From contig DIUS01000006.1 of NCBI GenBank assembly GCA_002423075.1, positions 1,348 through 7,743 on the forward strand: a stretch of 6,396 bases of DNA, read 5' to 3'. This document shows positions 1 through 6,383 of this stretch, piece after piece. Positions within the stretch are counted from its first letter, which is position 1. Each line of letters begins with the position of its first letter. A program made the position numbers and the translations under genes. A model generated the notes under the pieces. It did no database searches, was not told the origin of the DNA, and saw only the letters and a program-made list of their open reading frames with translations. Source of the stretch: Microbacteriaceae bacterium UBA6152. GTDB taxonomy: Bacteria > Actinomycetota > Actinomycetes > Actinomycetales > Microbacteriaceae.

Positions 1-5
1 CGGTG

Positions 6-34
6 TTGACACCCCAGCCGAACTGAGTTAGCTT
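6..34 (+). promoter_or_regulatory. Putative sigma-70-type promoter of the sulfatase/ABC operon
   Basis: A perfect -35 hexamer TTGACA lies at 6-11. After a 17-base spacer comes TAGCTT at 29-34, which keeps the three most important -10 positions (T1, A2, T6) but only 3 of 6 overall. Transcription would start near base 41, inside the palindrome at 32-51, leaving a short leader of about 38 bases before the GTG at 79. Placement directly before the first gene of a same-strand gene set supports the call. The -10 is weak and no start site is mapped, so this is a motif-based prediction. Confidence 0.5.
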
Positions 35-51
35 TTGGACCGGTCCAAAAG
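32..51. promoter_or_regulatory. Perfect 20-bp palindromic operator candidate
   Basis: CTTTTGGACCGGTCCAAAAG equals its own reverse complement over all 20 bases. It overlaps the predicted -10 (29-34) and the expected start point of transcription, so a bound dimer would block RNA polymerase. The central C|G step, with A three bases before the centre, fits LacI-family operators, which commonly control sugar ABC operons in actinobacteria. The GGACC/GGTCC arms could also fit a GntR-type repressor. No regulator gene is in the window, so the family is undecided. With zero loop it is better read as a DNA-binding site than as an RNA hairpin. Confidence 0.65.
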
Positions 52-66
52 TCCCGCTTGACATCG

Positions 67-72
67 AAGGAG
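67..72 (+). promoter_or_regulatory. Ribosome binding site that decides the start of sulfatase A
   Basis: AAGGAG sits at 67-72. Three in-frame starts are possible: TTG at 58 (upstream of this site), ATG at 73 (touching it, no spacer) and GTG at 79 (6 bases away). Only GTG 79 has normal Shine-Dalgarno spacing. It also begins the protein right at the first beta strand of the sulfatase fold (MKAIVVMFDS). Confidence 0.7.
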
Positions 73-78
73 ATGGTT

Positions 79-1890
79 GTGAAGGCGATTGTCGTGATGT
101 TCGACAGCCTCAACCGCGACTCCTTGCCGAGCTACGGGAGCAGTATCACGGCGTCCACCCCTAACTTCGAGCGACTTGCAAGCCGCAGCGTCCGGTACAC
201 GGCCTGCTACGCCGGGAGCCTTCCCTGCATGCCCGCACGACGTGAGTTGCACACGTCCCGTTACAACTTCATGCATCGGAGTTGGGGACCTCTTGAGCCT
301 TTCGACGACAGCATTCCTCAGATGCTGACGGAATCAGGGGTGACGACGCACCTTGCGACGGACCACATGCACTACTGGGAAGACGGTGGGGCGACGTACC
401 ACCCGCGATACGGAACGTTCTCCCTCATCCGCGGCCAGCAGGGGGACCCCTTGCACGGACGAGTCGCGGATCCGGCGGTCGGCCATAGCATCCGCGTGAA
501 TCGGTCGGGTACTTGGAGACAGGATCGAATCAATCGCGAGGTACGGGGGCAGGATCGCTCGCAGCACCCACAGGTGTTGACCTTCGACGCCGGAATCGAC
601 TTCGTCGAGGCCAACTCCGCTGAGGATCGATGGTTCGTGCAGATCGAAACGTTCGATCCTCATGAGCCTTTCGATGCGGGTGGGCCCGTCGAAGGTCTGT
701 CCGAGGGATCCGTCGACTGTGACTGGCCCGACTACGGACAGACACAATACGACGACCAGGTTGCCGATCGCATCCGCAAGCACTACAACGAGCTTGTCGA
801 ACTGTGCGATTCGCAGTTGGGTCGCGTGTTGGACGCGATGGATCGACACGATCTGTGGGATGACACCCTGCTGATTGTGTGCACCGATCACGGGTTCCTG
901 CTGGGCGAGGACGACTGGTGGGGAAAGTCAGTGATGCCGTGGTTCGAGAAGGTTGCTCGTACCCCGTTGTTCGTTTGGGACCCTCGACGTGGGAAAGCCG
1001 GATCTGTCTGCGATGACCTCGTGCAGACCATCGATATCGGGGTTACGCTCCTTGACCACTTTGGTGTTGAACCAACGCCAGACATGCAGGGCCGGTCCTT
1101 GGTGGACTCCGCCGATCTGGCAACAGCTCGTGAGGTTGCACTGTTCGGCGCATTCGGCGGACACGTATGTGCGAGCGATGGCCACCTTGTCTACATGCGT
1201 GGACCCGCGGACGAATCGAATGCACCGCTATGGGAGCACACGCTCATGCCCTCGCACATGCGAGGCATGTTCTCGCCGGCCGAGCTTGCGGAGTCGGAAC
1301 TCGTCCCGGCCCTCAGCTTCACGAAGGGATGCCCGGTGCTGAGGATCCCCGGAAGCACGGCGTCCAATCCATGGGTCTTCGGCACTCTGCTCTTCGACCT
1401 CAACGTCGACCCCGATCAGCAAGAGCCCATCGTTGATCCGGACGTAGAGCTACGAATGTTGCGCCTCCTGTGGAAAGCGATGGTCGACGCGGATGCACCA
1501 CCTTCCCAGTTTGAGCGACTCGGCATGCCGACTGAGCATGAACCCCGTGTCGAGAACCTGCAGTGCAGTCGGGATGCTGGTCGTGCCATGTCTGCTCTTG
1601 CCGCGCCACCGTCGCAGGAGTCGTTCCCTGTTGCGAGATGGGGCGTTCGGTCAACCGTCGGTGAGCTTCTCCGCAACGTTGAGACGGCGCGTATCGTTGA
1701 GCGTCATACGGGTCGAGTCTTCACGGGTCCCTTCGCAAAGATCTGCGCGGACGTCTCGCTGTATCGCGCTGCGACGGCACTTCTGGGTGTAGTCCCCTGG
1801 GCCGCCTTGCGTTCGCTTGCCTCAGAGCTCGCTCTGGTCGATGAGGTCCTCGACGGAGAGGAGGGGCACGCTCACAACCAGTCACTGTAG
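79..1890 (+). CDS. Sulfatase A: cytoplasmic formylglycine-dependent sulfatase with C-terminal helical extension
   Basis: A 603-residue member of the alkaline-phosphatase-like sulfatase superfamily, predicted to hydrolyse a sulfate ester. From the GTG start, residues 3-8 form the first strand and Asp9 (FDSLNRD) is a likely metal ligand. CMPAR at 50-54 is the C-x-P-A-R signature, with Cys50 expected to become formylglycine. FDPHEPF at 192-198 supplies the usual active-site His (His195), and TDHG at 269-272 gives further metal ligands (Asp270, His271), followed by Lys283. The fold closes near LFDL (438-441) and residue 484. About 120 residues follow that are not part of a normal sulfatase core, including a helical module at about 526-593. 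No signal peptide or membrane segment is visible, so it should act in the cytoplasm. The canonical GKWH segment is replaced by TDHMHYWE (94-101). It leads the operon. Substrate unknown; a phosphodiester or phosphonate substrate is possible because FDSLxRD also occurs in such hydrolases. Confidence 0.9.
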   Translation: MKAIVVMFDSLNRDSLPSYGSSITASTPNFERLASRSVRYTACYAGSLPCMPARRELHTSRYNFMHRSWGPLEPFDDSIPQMLTESGVTTHLATDHMHYWEDGGATYHPRYGTFSLIRGQQGDPLHGRVADPAVGHSIRVNRSGTWRQDRINREVRGQDRSQHPQVLTFDAGIDFVEANSAEDRWFVQIETFDPHEPFDAGGPVEGLSEGSVDCDWPDYGQTQYDDQVADRIRKHYNELVELCDSQLGRVLDAMDRHDLWDDTLLIVCTDHGFLLGEDDWWGKSVMPWFEKVARTPLFVWDPRRGKAGSVCDDLVQTIDIGVTLLDHFGVEPTPDMQGRSLVDSADLATAREVALFGAFGGHVCASDGHLVYMRGPADESNAPLWEHTLMPSHMRGMFSPAELAESELVPALSFTKGCPVLRIPGSTASNPWVFGTLLFDLNVDPDQQEPIVDPDVELRMLRLLWKAMVDADAPPSQFERLGMPTEHEPRVENLQCSRDAGRAMSALAAPPSQESFPVARWGVRSTVGELLRNVETARIVERHTGRVFTGPFAKICADVSLYRAATALLGVVPWAALRSLASELALVDEVLDGEEGHAHNQSL

Positions 1891-1914
1891 AAAGTCCTCG
1901 TCACTGCAATCACA

Positions 1915-1934
1915 GTTTTAGACCGATACAAAGG
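1915..1934 (+). promoter_or_regulatory. Degenerate second copy of the operator palindrome
   Basis: GTTTTAGACCGATACAAAGG matches the 32-51 palindrome at 15 of 20 positions, including TTTT, GACCG and CAAA. Its own two-fold symmetry is poor (about 5 of 10 pairs), and its right end merges with the AAGGAG ribosome binding site at 1931-1936. No convincing -35/-10 pair accompanies it. It could be an auxiliary operator or a transcription roadblock inside the operon, or a chance match helped by the purine-rich ribosome binding site. This 54-base gap (1891-1944) shows no terminator, so read-through from sulfatase A is expected. Confidence 0.35.
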
Positions 1935-1944
1935 AGTATTTTTG

Positions 1945-3240
1945 ATGAAATCCATATCACGTGCCTCTCGAACGATGGCCGTTCTAGGAGCAGGAGCGCT
2001 CGTGCTCACTGCGTGTTCCACTGGTGATGGGTCAGAAGCCCCGGAGGCTGACGGTTCAGGAGTTACTGAGATCTCCGTTGCGACCGCCGAGACTCCTTGG
2101 CTCGCGGGATATCAGGAAATCGTTGCGCTCTACGAGGAGCAGACGGGCGTTACTGTGAACCTCCAGGTGTTCCCGTTCGACGGTTTGCTCACTCAGCAGG
2201 CGAACGCAGCGCAGACCGGGTCGAACGACTTCGACGTCTTTCAGTTGAACGAGCAGTGGGTAGGCCAGTTCTACGACAACGAGTGGGTGCAGCCGCTCAC
2301 CGACATCGACCCGGACTTCTCCTGGGATCCGGGACTCATCGAGTTTGATGGTCTTGCGCGTTGGGACGCCGACGCGCGTTCCACATCCCCGGACGGTGTG
2401 CCGTACAGCCTGCCCATTAACGGCAACATTCACCTCTTCATGTATCTCGAGAGCGTGTACGACGAGCTCGAGCTCGACGTTCCCACAACGTGGGAAGAGG
2501 TCATCTCCAACGGTGAGGCTGCACAGGAAGCCGGTGCGACGGAGTATGGCTACGTGGGTCGTGGCCGCACACCCGCGTACGACTTCAGCGCCGTGCTCTT
2601 CTCCGAGGGTGGTTCTTGGTTTGCCGACGAACGGGCGGGAGACTACGAACCGACCATCAACTCGCCAGAGGGACGTGCCGCACTTGAACTGTTCAAGTCG
2701 ATGACAGACATCGGTCCTGATGCGCCTCAGACCATCGCCCAGGCCGAGGCGACTTCGTTGATGCAGAGCGGCGAGGTGGTTCACGCCACGTTCGTCGCAG
2801 CAGTCGCAGCAGCTCTGGAGAATACCGAGAGCTCGCTGGTTGCGGGCGACGTGGGTTACGCCGTCCTTCCTGGACAGAACCCTGTCAGCGGTGCGTGGAC
2901 AGTCGGCATTCCCACCGGCCTGCCGGATGACCGTTCGCAGGCGGCCTACGACTTCATCTCCTGGCTGACCAGCCAGGAGACCATGCAAGCGTGGGCTGAG
3001 GTTGGTGGAGTGATCACGCGGAGTGATGTCGAGACGGACCGGCCCGAGATTCAGCGAATCGTTGAGTCCGAGGATTTGATCCGCGCTGGCTTCCGGTACC
3101 CGTTCACGGCGCAGCTATTGGAAGCAACGGAGCCCACGATCGGTGAGTATCTCGCCGGCACGATCTCCGTTGACGAAGCGCTGCAGCGCATGGACGAAGA
3201 CCTGCGCGTCGTCGTCACGAACGCCGGATTCCTCGAGTGA
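1945..3240 (+). CDS. Extracellular solute-binding lipoprotein of a CUT1-type sugar ABC importer
   Basis: A 431-residue family 1 solute-binding protein that should capture the substrate outside the cell and deliver it to the two permeases. The N-terminus has a basic start (KSISRASR), a hydrophobic stretch (12-20) and lipobox LTAC (21-24), so Cys24 should be lipidated. An acidic, glycine- and serine-rich tether (25-40) follows. The mature part begins with a beta strand (EISVATAET) and contains typical family elements: WLAGYQEIVALYEEQTGV, LPINGNIHLFMYLESVYDEL (156-175), PTTWEEV, and FISWLTSQETMQAWAEVGG near the C-terminus. Length is normal for the family. ATG 1945 lies 8 bases after AAGGAG; TTG 1942 (5 bases) would add one Met and is less likely. 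The stop overlaps the permease 1 start by 4 bases. The ligand cannot be read from the sequence; the sulfatases on both sides suggest a sulfated oligosaccharide. Confidence 0.93.
   Translation: MKSISRASRTMAVLGAGALVLTACSTGDGSEAPEADGSGVTEISVATAETPWLAGYQEIVALYEEQTGVTVNLQVFPFDGLLTQQANAAQTGSNDFDVFQLNEQWVGQFYDNEWVQPLTDIDPDFSWDPGLIEFDGLARWDADARSTSPDGVPYSLPINGNIHLFMYLESVYDELELDVPTTWEEVISNGEAAQEAGATEYGYVGRGRTPAYDFSAVLFSEGGSWFADERAGDYEPTINSPEGRAALELFKSMTDIGPDAPQTIAQAEATSLMQSGEVVHATFVAAVAAALENTESSLVAGDVGYAVLPGQNPVSGAWTVGIPTGLPDDRSQAAYDFISWLTSQETMQAWAEVGGVITRSDVETDRPEIQRIVESEDLIRAGFRYPFTAQLLEATEPTIGEYLAGTISVDEALQRMDEDLRVVVTNAGFLE
2957..2980 (+). repeat. Perfect 10-bp hairpin with 4-base loop inside the binding-protein gene
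   Basis: The arms TCTCCTGGCT (2957-2966) and AGCCAGGAGA (2971-2980) are exact reverse complements separated by GACC. They encode part of the SWLTSQE stretch. No T-run follows, so it is not a classic intrinsic terminator. It may be coincidental, or it may influence mRNA decay between the binding-protein and permease parts of the transcript. Confidence 0.4.
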
Positions 3241-4178
3241 GTGCTCGGCTCGGGGCCGCGACGCGCCCCACCGCGCCGGCCTCGAGCCGACTTCGGTTCC
3301 TGCGTCGCAATGCGTTCAAGTATGGAAGCATTCTCCCGCTTGCAGTCTTCGTGCTGGTGTTCGTCGCGTTCCCCGTAGGTCAACTCATCTGGATGTCTTT
3401 CGGAGATATCACACTGCGAGCCGGCAACTTCATGTGGGAGTTCGCAGGGATAGACAACTTTATTCGGATGAGTGAGGATCCCCTTTTCGCAAACTCTTTG
3501 CGCGTCACCGCTGTCTTCACGATCTCGGGTGTCGCGCTGACCGTTGTTCTCGGAACCTTTCTAGCTTTCGCGGTCGACAGGGTTGTTCGACAAGCACAGT
3601 GGTTGCAGAACATCCTCCTGTGGCCAGCTATCGTGACACCAGTCGTGATCAGCGTGGTCTGGCTACTCTTACTGAGCCCGCAGATCGGCTTGATCAACAA
3701 GATATTGACGAGCTTGGGGTTGCCTACGCAGACCTGGCTCGGTGAACCGACCGGCGCCTTGGTCTCCATCATCCTCGTCGATGTTTGGCACTGGACGCCT
3801 GTCGTCTTTCTGTTCGTGTACACCGCGTTGCGCGGCATTGATTCATCAATCGTCGAAGCTGCAAGTGTCGACGGCGCGAGCTACGGACAGCGGGTGAGGC
3901 ATATTCTTTTGCCGCTCCTCACGCCAGCACTCGTCGGCGTCACGGCTATTCGAGTGATCATGAGCGTCAAGGCGTTCGATGAGATGTACCTTCTCACGTT
4001 CGGAGGACCCGGTAACGCGACGTCGGTCATCACGATCTACTTGCGTTCGGTGTTTTTTGAGTCGTTCGACTACGGCTACGGCGCAGCGCTGAGTGTGACC
4101 GTCGTTCTGCTCGTGATCGTCTTGATGGTTGCGACGCTCGGCGGCCGCGCCTTGTTGAGGAGGAAAGCTCGTGGTTGA
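3237..4178 (+). CDS. ABC transporter permease 1 (MalF/UgpA type)
   Basis: A 313-residue inner-membrane permease forming half of the translocation channel. About six transmembrane segments are visible, near residues 31-54, 87-113, 124-147, 174-197, 226-245 and 284-305. The cytoplasmic ATPase-docking loop is a textbook EAA motif: EAASVDG at 207-213, then ILLP at 223-226, matching EAA-x3-G-x9-I-x-LP exactly. TFGGPGNAT (254-262) is the conserved loop seen in MalF-like permeases. The N-terminus is basic (RLRFLRR) and the C-terminus ends RRKARG, consistent with cytoplasmic ends. The GTG start overlaps the upstream TGA (GTGA) and no clear Shine-Dalgarno precedes it, so translation probably depends on coupling to the binding-protein gene. 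Its partner is permease 2. Confidence 0.93.
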   Translation: MSARLGAATRPTAPASSRLRFLRRNAFKYGSILPLAVFVLVFVAFPVGQLIWMSFGDITLRAGNFMWEFAGIDNFIRMSEDPLFANSLRVTAVFTISGVALTVVLGTFLAFAVDRVVRQAQWLQNILLWPAIVTPVVISVVWLLLLSPQIGLINKILTSLGLPTQTWLGEPTGALVSIILVDVWHWTPVVFLFVYTALRGIDSSIVEAASVDGASYGQRVRHILLPLLTPALVGVTAIRVIMSVKAFDEMYLLTFGGPGNATSVITIYLRSVFFESFDYGYGAALSVTVVLLVIVLMVATLGGRALLRRKARG

Positions 4179-5067
4179 TTCAACTCGTACTCACGACACC
4201 GAGAGCGCGACACCCGTCGTGCGATCACGTCGACGATCGGGACCCGTGGAAGGCGGGCGCTGGCTCGTTCGACTGGTCCTGGGTGGAGCGATTGTGATGA
4301 CCGTACTGCCACTGCTGTGGATGGTAGTGGTGGCATTTCAGCGCCCCCGCGCGATCATTAACCGAGAGTGGACGTTTGACTTCGCGCTCACCAATTTCAT
4401 GGAGATCTTGTCTCCGGATGCAGTTTTCGGTGCGCAAGTGATCAACAGTGTCGTTCTTGTGATTGCGGCGACAGCGATCTGCATCGGCCTGAGTGCCTTT
4501 GCGAGCTACAGCCTGAGCCAGCTGAGTTGGTCTCCGCGCGTCGTACTGGGAGTGCTGGCGGCAGCCGGGGTCCTTCAGGTTGTCCCACCCATGACCCTTG
4601 TCCCCGGTCTCTTTGTGACCCTGCAGAATTTCTCACTGACGGGCACCCTGGGCGGGCTGATCATCCTCAATGTGATCTTCAATCTGCCGTTCGCGATCAT
4701 CATGATGAAGTTTTACTTCGATGCCCTTCCGAAAGAGTTGCGGGAATCGGCATATATAGACGGCGCCAGCGAGTTTGCAACCTTCTGGCGCGTCATGTTG
4801 CCTCTCGCTGCCCCGGGGCTAGCTGCGGTGGCGATCTTTATCGGGATCCAAGTATGGAACGAGTTCCTCTTCGGGCTTATCTTCACTCGTGGCGGTGACG
4901 AGGCGCCCATCACCGTCGGAATCGCGACACTCGTGCAACCACAGGAGATCAAGTGGGGGCCGATGGCGGCAGTCGGAACGATCACTGCAGTCCCGATCAT
5001 TCTGTTGGCAGTCGTCGCCAATCGGCAGATTGTGTCGGGTTTGACGCAGGGAGCGGTGAAGTCGTGA
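4171..5067 (+). CDS. ABC transporter permease 2 (MalG type)
   Basis: A 298-residue permease, the second half of the channel. Hydrophobic segments lie near residues 31-55, 88-112, 122-150, 157-180, 214-236 and 264-285. The EAA-type loop reads ESAYIDG at 192-198 and VMLP at 208-211, close to consensus. The C-terminus RQIVSGLTQGAVKS is the usual ending of MalG-like permeases. The GTG start overlaps the end of permease 1 by 8 bases and has a strong AGGAGG at 4158-4163 with a 7-base spacer, so it can initiate on its own. No ATP-binding subunit follows. A shared ATPase of the MsiK type, which in actinobacteria energises several CUT1 importers, would explain this, but the ATPase could also lie downstream of the window. 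Confidence 0.93.
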   Translation: MVDSTRTHDTESATPVVRSRRRSGPVEGGRWLVRLVLGGAIVMTVLPLLWMVVVAFQRPRAIINREWTFDFALTNFMEILSPDAVFGAQVINSVVLVIAATAICIGLSAFASYSLSQLSWSPRVVLGVLAAAGVLQVVPPMTLVPGLFVTLQNFSLTGTLGGLIILNVIFNLPFAIIMMKFYFDALPKELRESAYIDGASEFATFWRVMLPLAAPGLAAVAIFIGIQVWNEFLFGLIFTRGGDEAPITVGIATLVQPQEIKWGPMAAVGTITAVPIILLAVVANRQIVSGLTQGAVKS

Positions 5068-6383
5068 GTGATCATCATCCGCAGGGGTCGCCTCCGAACG
5101 TGGTCTTGATCCACTGCCACGACCTGGGCCGGTGGTTGCCTGCATATGGTCGGTTGAGCGTGACTGCCCCGAATCTCGATCGTCTCGCGGCCGACTCGGT
5201 GGTGTTCGATTCCGCGTTCTCCACGTCGCCCCTGTGCACCCCTGCACGGTCTTCCCTATTCACCGGACTACCGCCGCATCAAAACGGACTCATGGGACTG
5301 GTCCACCAGGGGTGGACCTATCGACCGGGTGTGGTCACCTTGCCCGAGCATCTTCGAGGCCTCGGGTATCGCACAGCGCTTCTCGGACTTCAACACGAGG
5401 ATCTCGATGCTCGCAAGCTCGGCTACGACGAGGTTCATGGCCTTGGCTTTCTTCCGCGAGCTCTCGAGGTCGCTCGACTCTTCGAACGTTGGTTGCCTGG
5501 CGCTCATGGCTCGCAACCGTTCTTCGCAGTGGCGGGAATGTGGGAAGCGCATCGCCCGTGGCCTGAAGAGGACTACGAGCCGGTAGACCCGACATCGGTT
5601 GAAGTGCCGAGCTACCTCCCCGACAACGTGCACACTCGGGAGGACCTCGCAAGTTTCTATAGTGCGATCAAGCAACTCGACCTTGCCGTTGGCCGAATTC
5701 TGGATGCTCTCGATAATCAGGGTCGCCGGGATGACACCCTCGTCATCTTCACGACAGATCACGGCGCAGCATTCCCACGAGCGAAGGGAACGCTTTACGA
5801 CTCTGGTGTTGGGGTAGCGCTCATAGTTCGTCCGCCTGGATCCTGGAAGGTGCAGGGCTCACGGCACCCGCACATGGCGAGTCACATCGATATCGCGCCC
5901 ACCCTTATCGAGCTGGCGGGAGGCGACACCACCTCGCTGCAGCTCGAGGGCAAGAGCCTGCTCGACGCGCTAAGGGACACACGTCTTGATGATCAGGCTG
6001 ACGGCGAGGAGCGCCGTCTCTTCCTCGAGAAGACCTACCATGACGGCTATGACCCTCTCCGGGCCGTTCGAACGTCGCACTATAAGTACATCCGTTCCTA
6101 TCGAGAAGATTCTGACGGCGCAACGCTCGCCCTGGATCTGGAACTAAGCGCGACTCGGCGGGGTCTTCCGGCGAACTATCGTGAAGCGAGGCTGCCTGAA
6201 GAGTTCTACGACCTGCGCACAGACCCGGACGAGCTCCATAACGTCGTTGCTGAACCTGAGTACCACGACCGAGTGGCGGCTCTATCGTCAGCCCTCGACG
6301 ATTGGATGCACGCGACAGCGGATCCACTTCTTCAAGGATCGATTCCCGAGCCCCCGACACCCAGACGTGATGACGCGGTATAG
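5064..6383 (+). CDS. Sulfatase B: cytoplasmic N-sulfoglucosamine sulfohydrolase-like sulfatase
   Basis: A 439-residue formylglycine-dependent sulfatase. CTPARSSLFTG at 58-68 is the signature, with Cys58 the residue to be converted. The flanking TGLPPHQNG, the EAHRPW segment (His163) and TDHGAAFPRAKGTLYDSG (Asp232, His233, Lys241) resemble human heparan N-sulfatase, which has TGLPQHQNG, DPHR and DNG-x-PFP-x6-LY at corresponding places. This suggests removal of N-linked or glucosamine sulfate, by resemblance only. Two positions differ from most sulfatases: the N-terminal Asp-Asp metal pair reads His19-Asp20, and the GK-x-H segment reads GLQHE (108-112). No signal peptide is present. GTG 5064 was chosen because it makes a GTGA overlap with the permease 2 stop, has AGGGAG at 5048-5053, and starts just before the first core strand (NVVLIHCHD). 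An upstream in-frame extension exists but would overlap permease 2 by over 100 bases. FYDLRTDPDELHNV near the end is the usual C-terminal sulfatase element, so the gene looks complete. Confidence 0.9.
   Translation: MSDHHPQGSPPNVVLIHCHDLGRWLPAYGRLSVTAPNLDRLAADSVVFDSAFSTSPLCTPARSSLFTGLPPHQNGLMGLVHQGWTYRPGVVTLPEHLRGLGYRTALLGLQHEDLDARKLGYDEVHGLGFLPRALEVARLFERWLPGAHGSQPFFAVAGMWEAHRPWPEEDYEPVDPTSVEVPSYLPDNVHTREDLASFYSAIKQLDLAVGRILDALDNQGRRDDTLVIFTTDHGAAFPRAKGTLYDSGVGVALIVRPPGSWKVQGSRHPHMASHIDIAPTLIELAGGDTTSLQLEGKSLLDALRDTRLDDQADGEERRLFLEKTYHDGYDPLRAVRTSHYKYIRSYREDSDGATLALDLELSATRRGLPANYREARLPEEFYDLRTDPDELHNVVAEPEYHDRVAALSSALDDWMHATADPLLQGSIPEPPTPRRDDAV

Noticed and set aside
58..63. A second TTGACA and in-frame TTG start at 58
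   Set aside because: No -10 element lies 16-18 bases downstream (the region is the start of sulfatase A). TTG 58 lies before the ribosome binding site, so GTG 79 is the better start.
334..891. Minus-strand open frame opposite sulfatase A
   Set aside because: Antisense to the conserved sulfatase core, with no motif and no ribosome binding site worth noting.
1881..1906. Direct repeat GTCACTG at 1881-1887 and 1900-1906
   Set aside because: Only 7 bases, half of it in coding sequence, and with no associated element or target-site features.
2463..2496. 14-bp palindrome CGAGCTCGAGCTCG (2463-2476) and a 7-bp hairpin (2480-2496)
   Set aside because: The palindrome follows from Glu-Leu repeats encoded with GAG/CTC codons, and the hairpin is short; both lie within clear coding sequence.
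2056..2988. Long open frame (310 codons) on the minus strand
   Set aside because: It lies fully opposite the binding-protein gene, whose lipobox and family motifs are clear. The translation shows no recognisable domain; long antisense frames are expected in GC-rich coding DNA.
4953..5063. Upstream in-frame extension of sulfatase B from 4953
   Set aside because: It overlaps the conserved end of permease 2, its translation is low-complexity and non-homologous in appearance, and GTG 5064 gives the standard coupled start.
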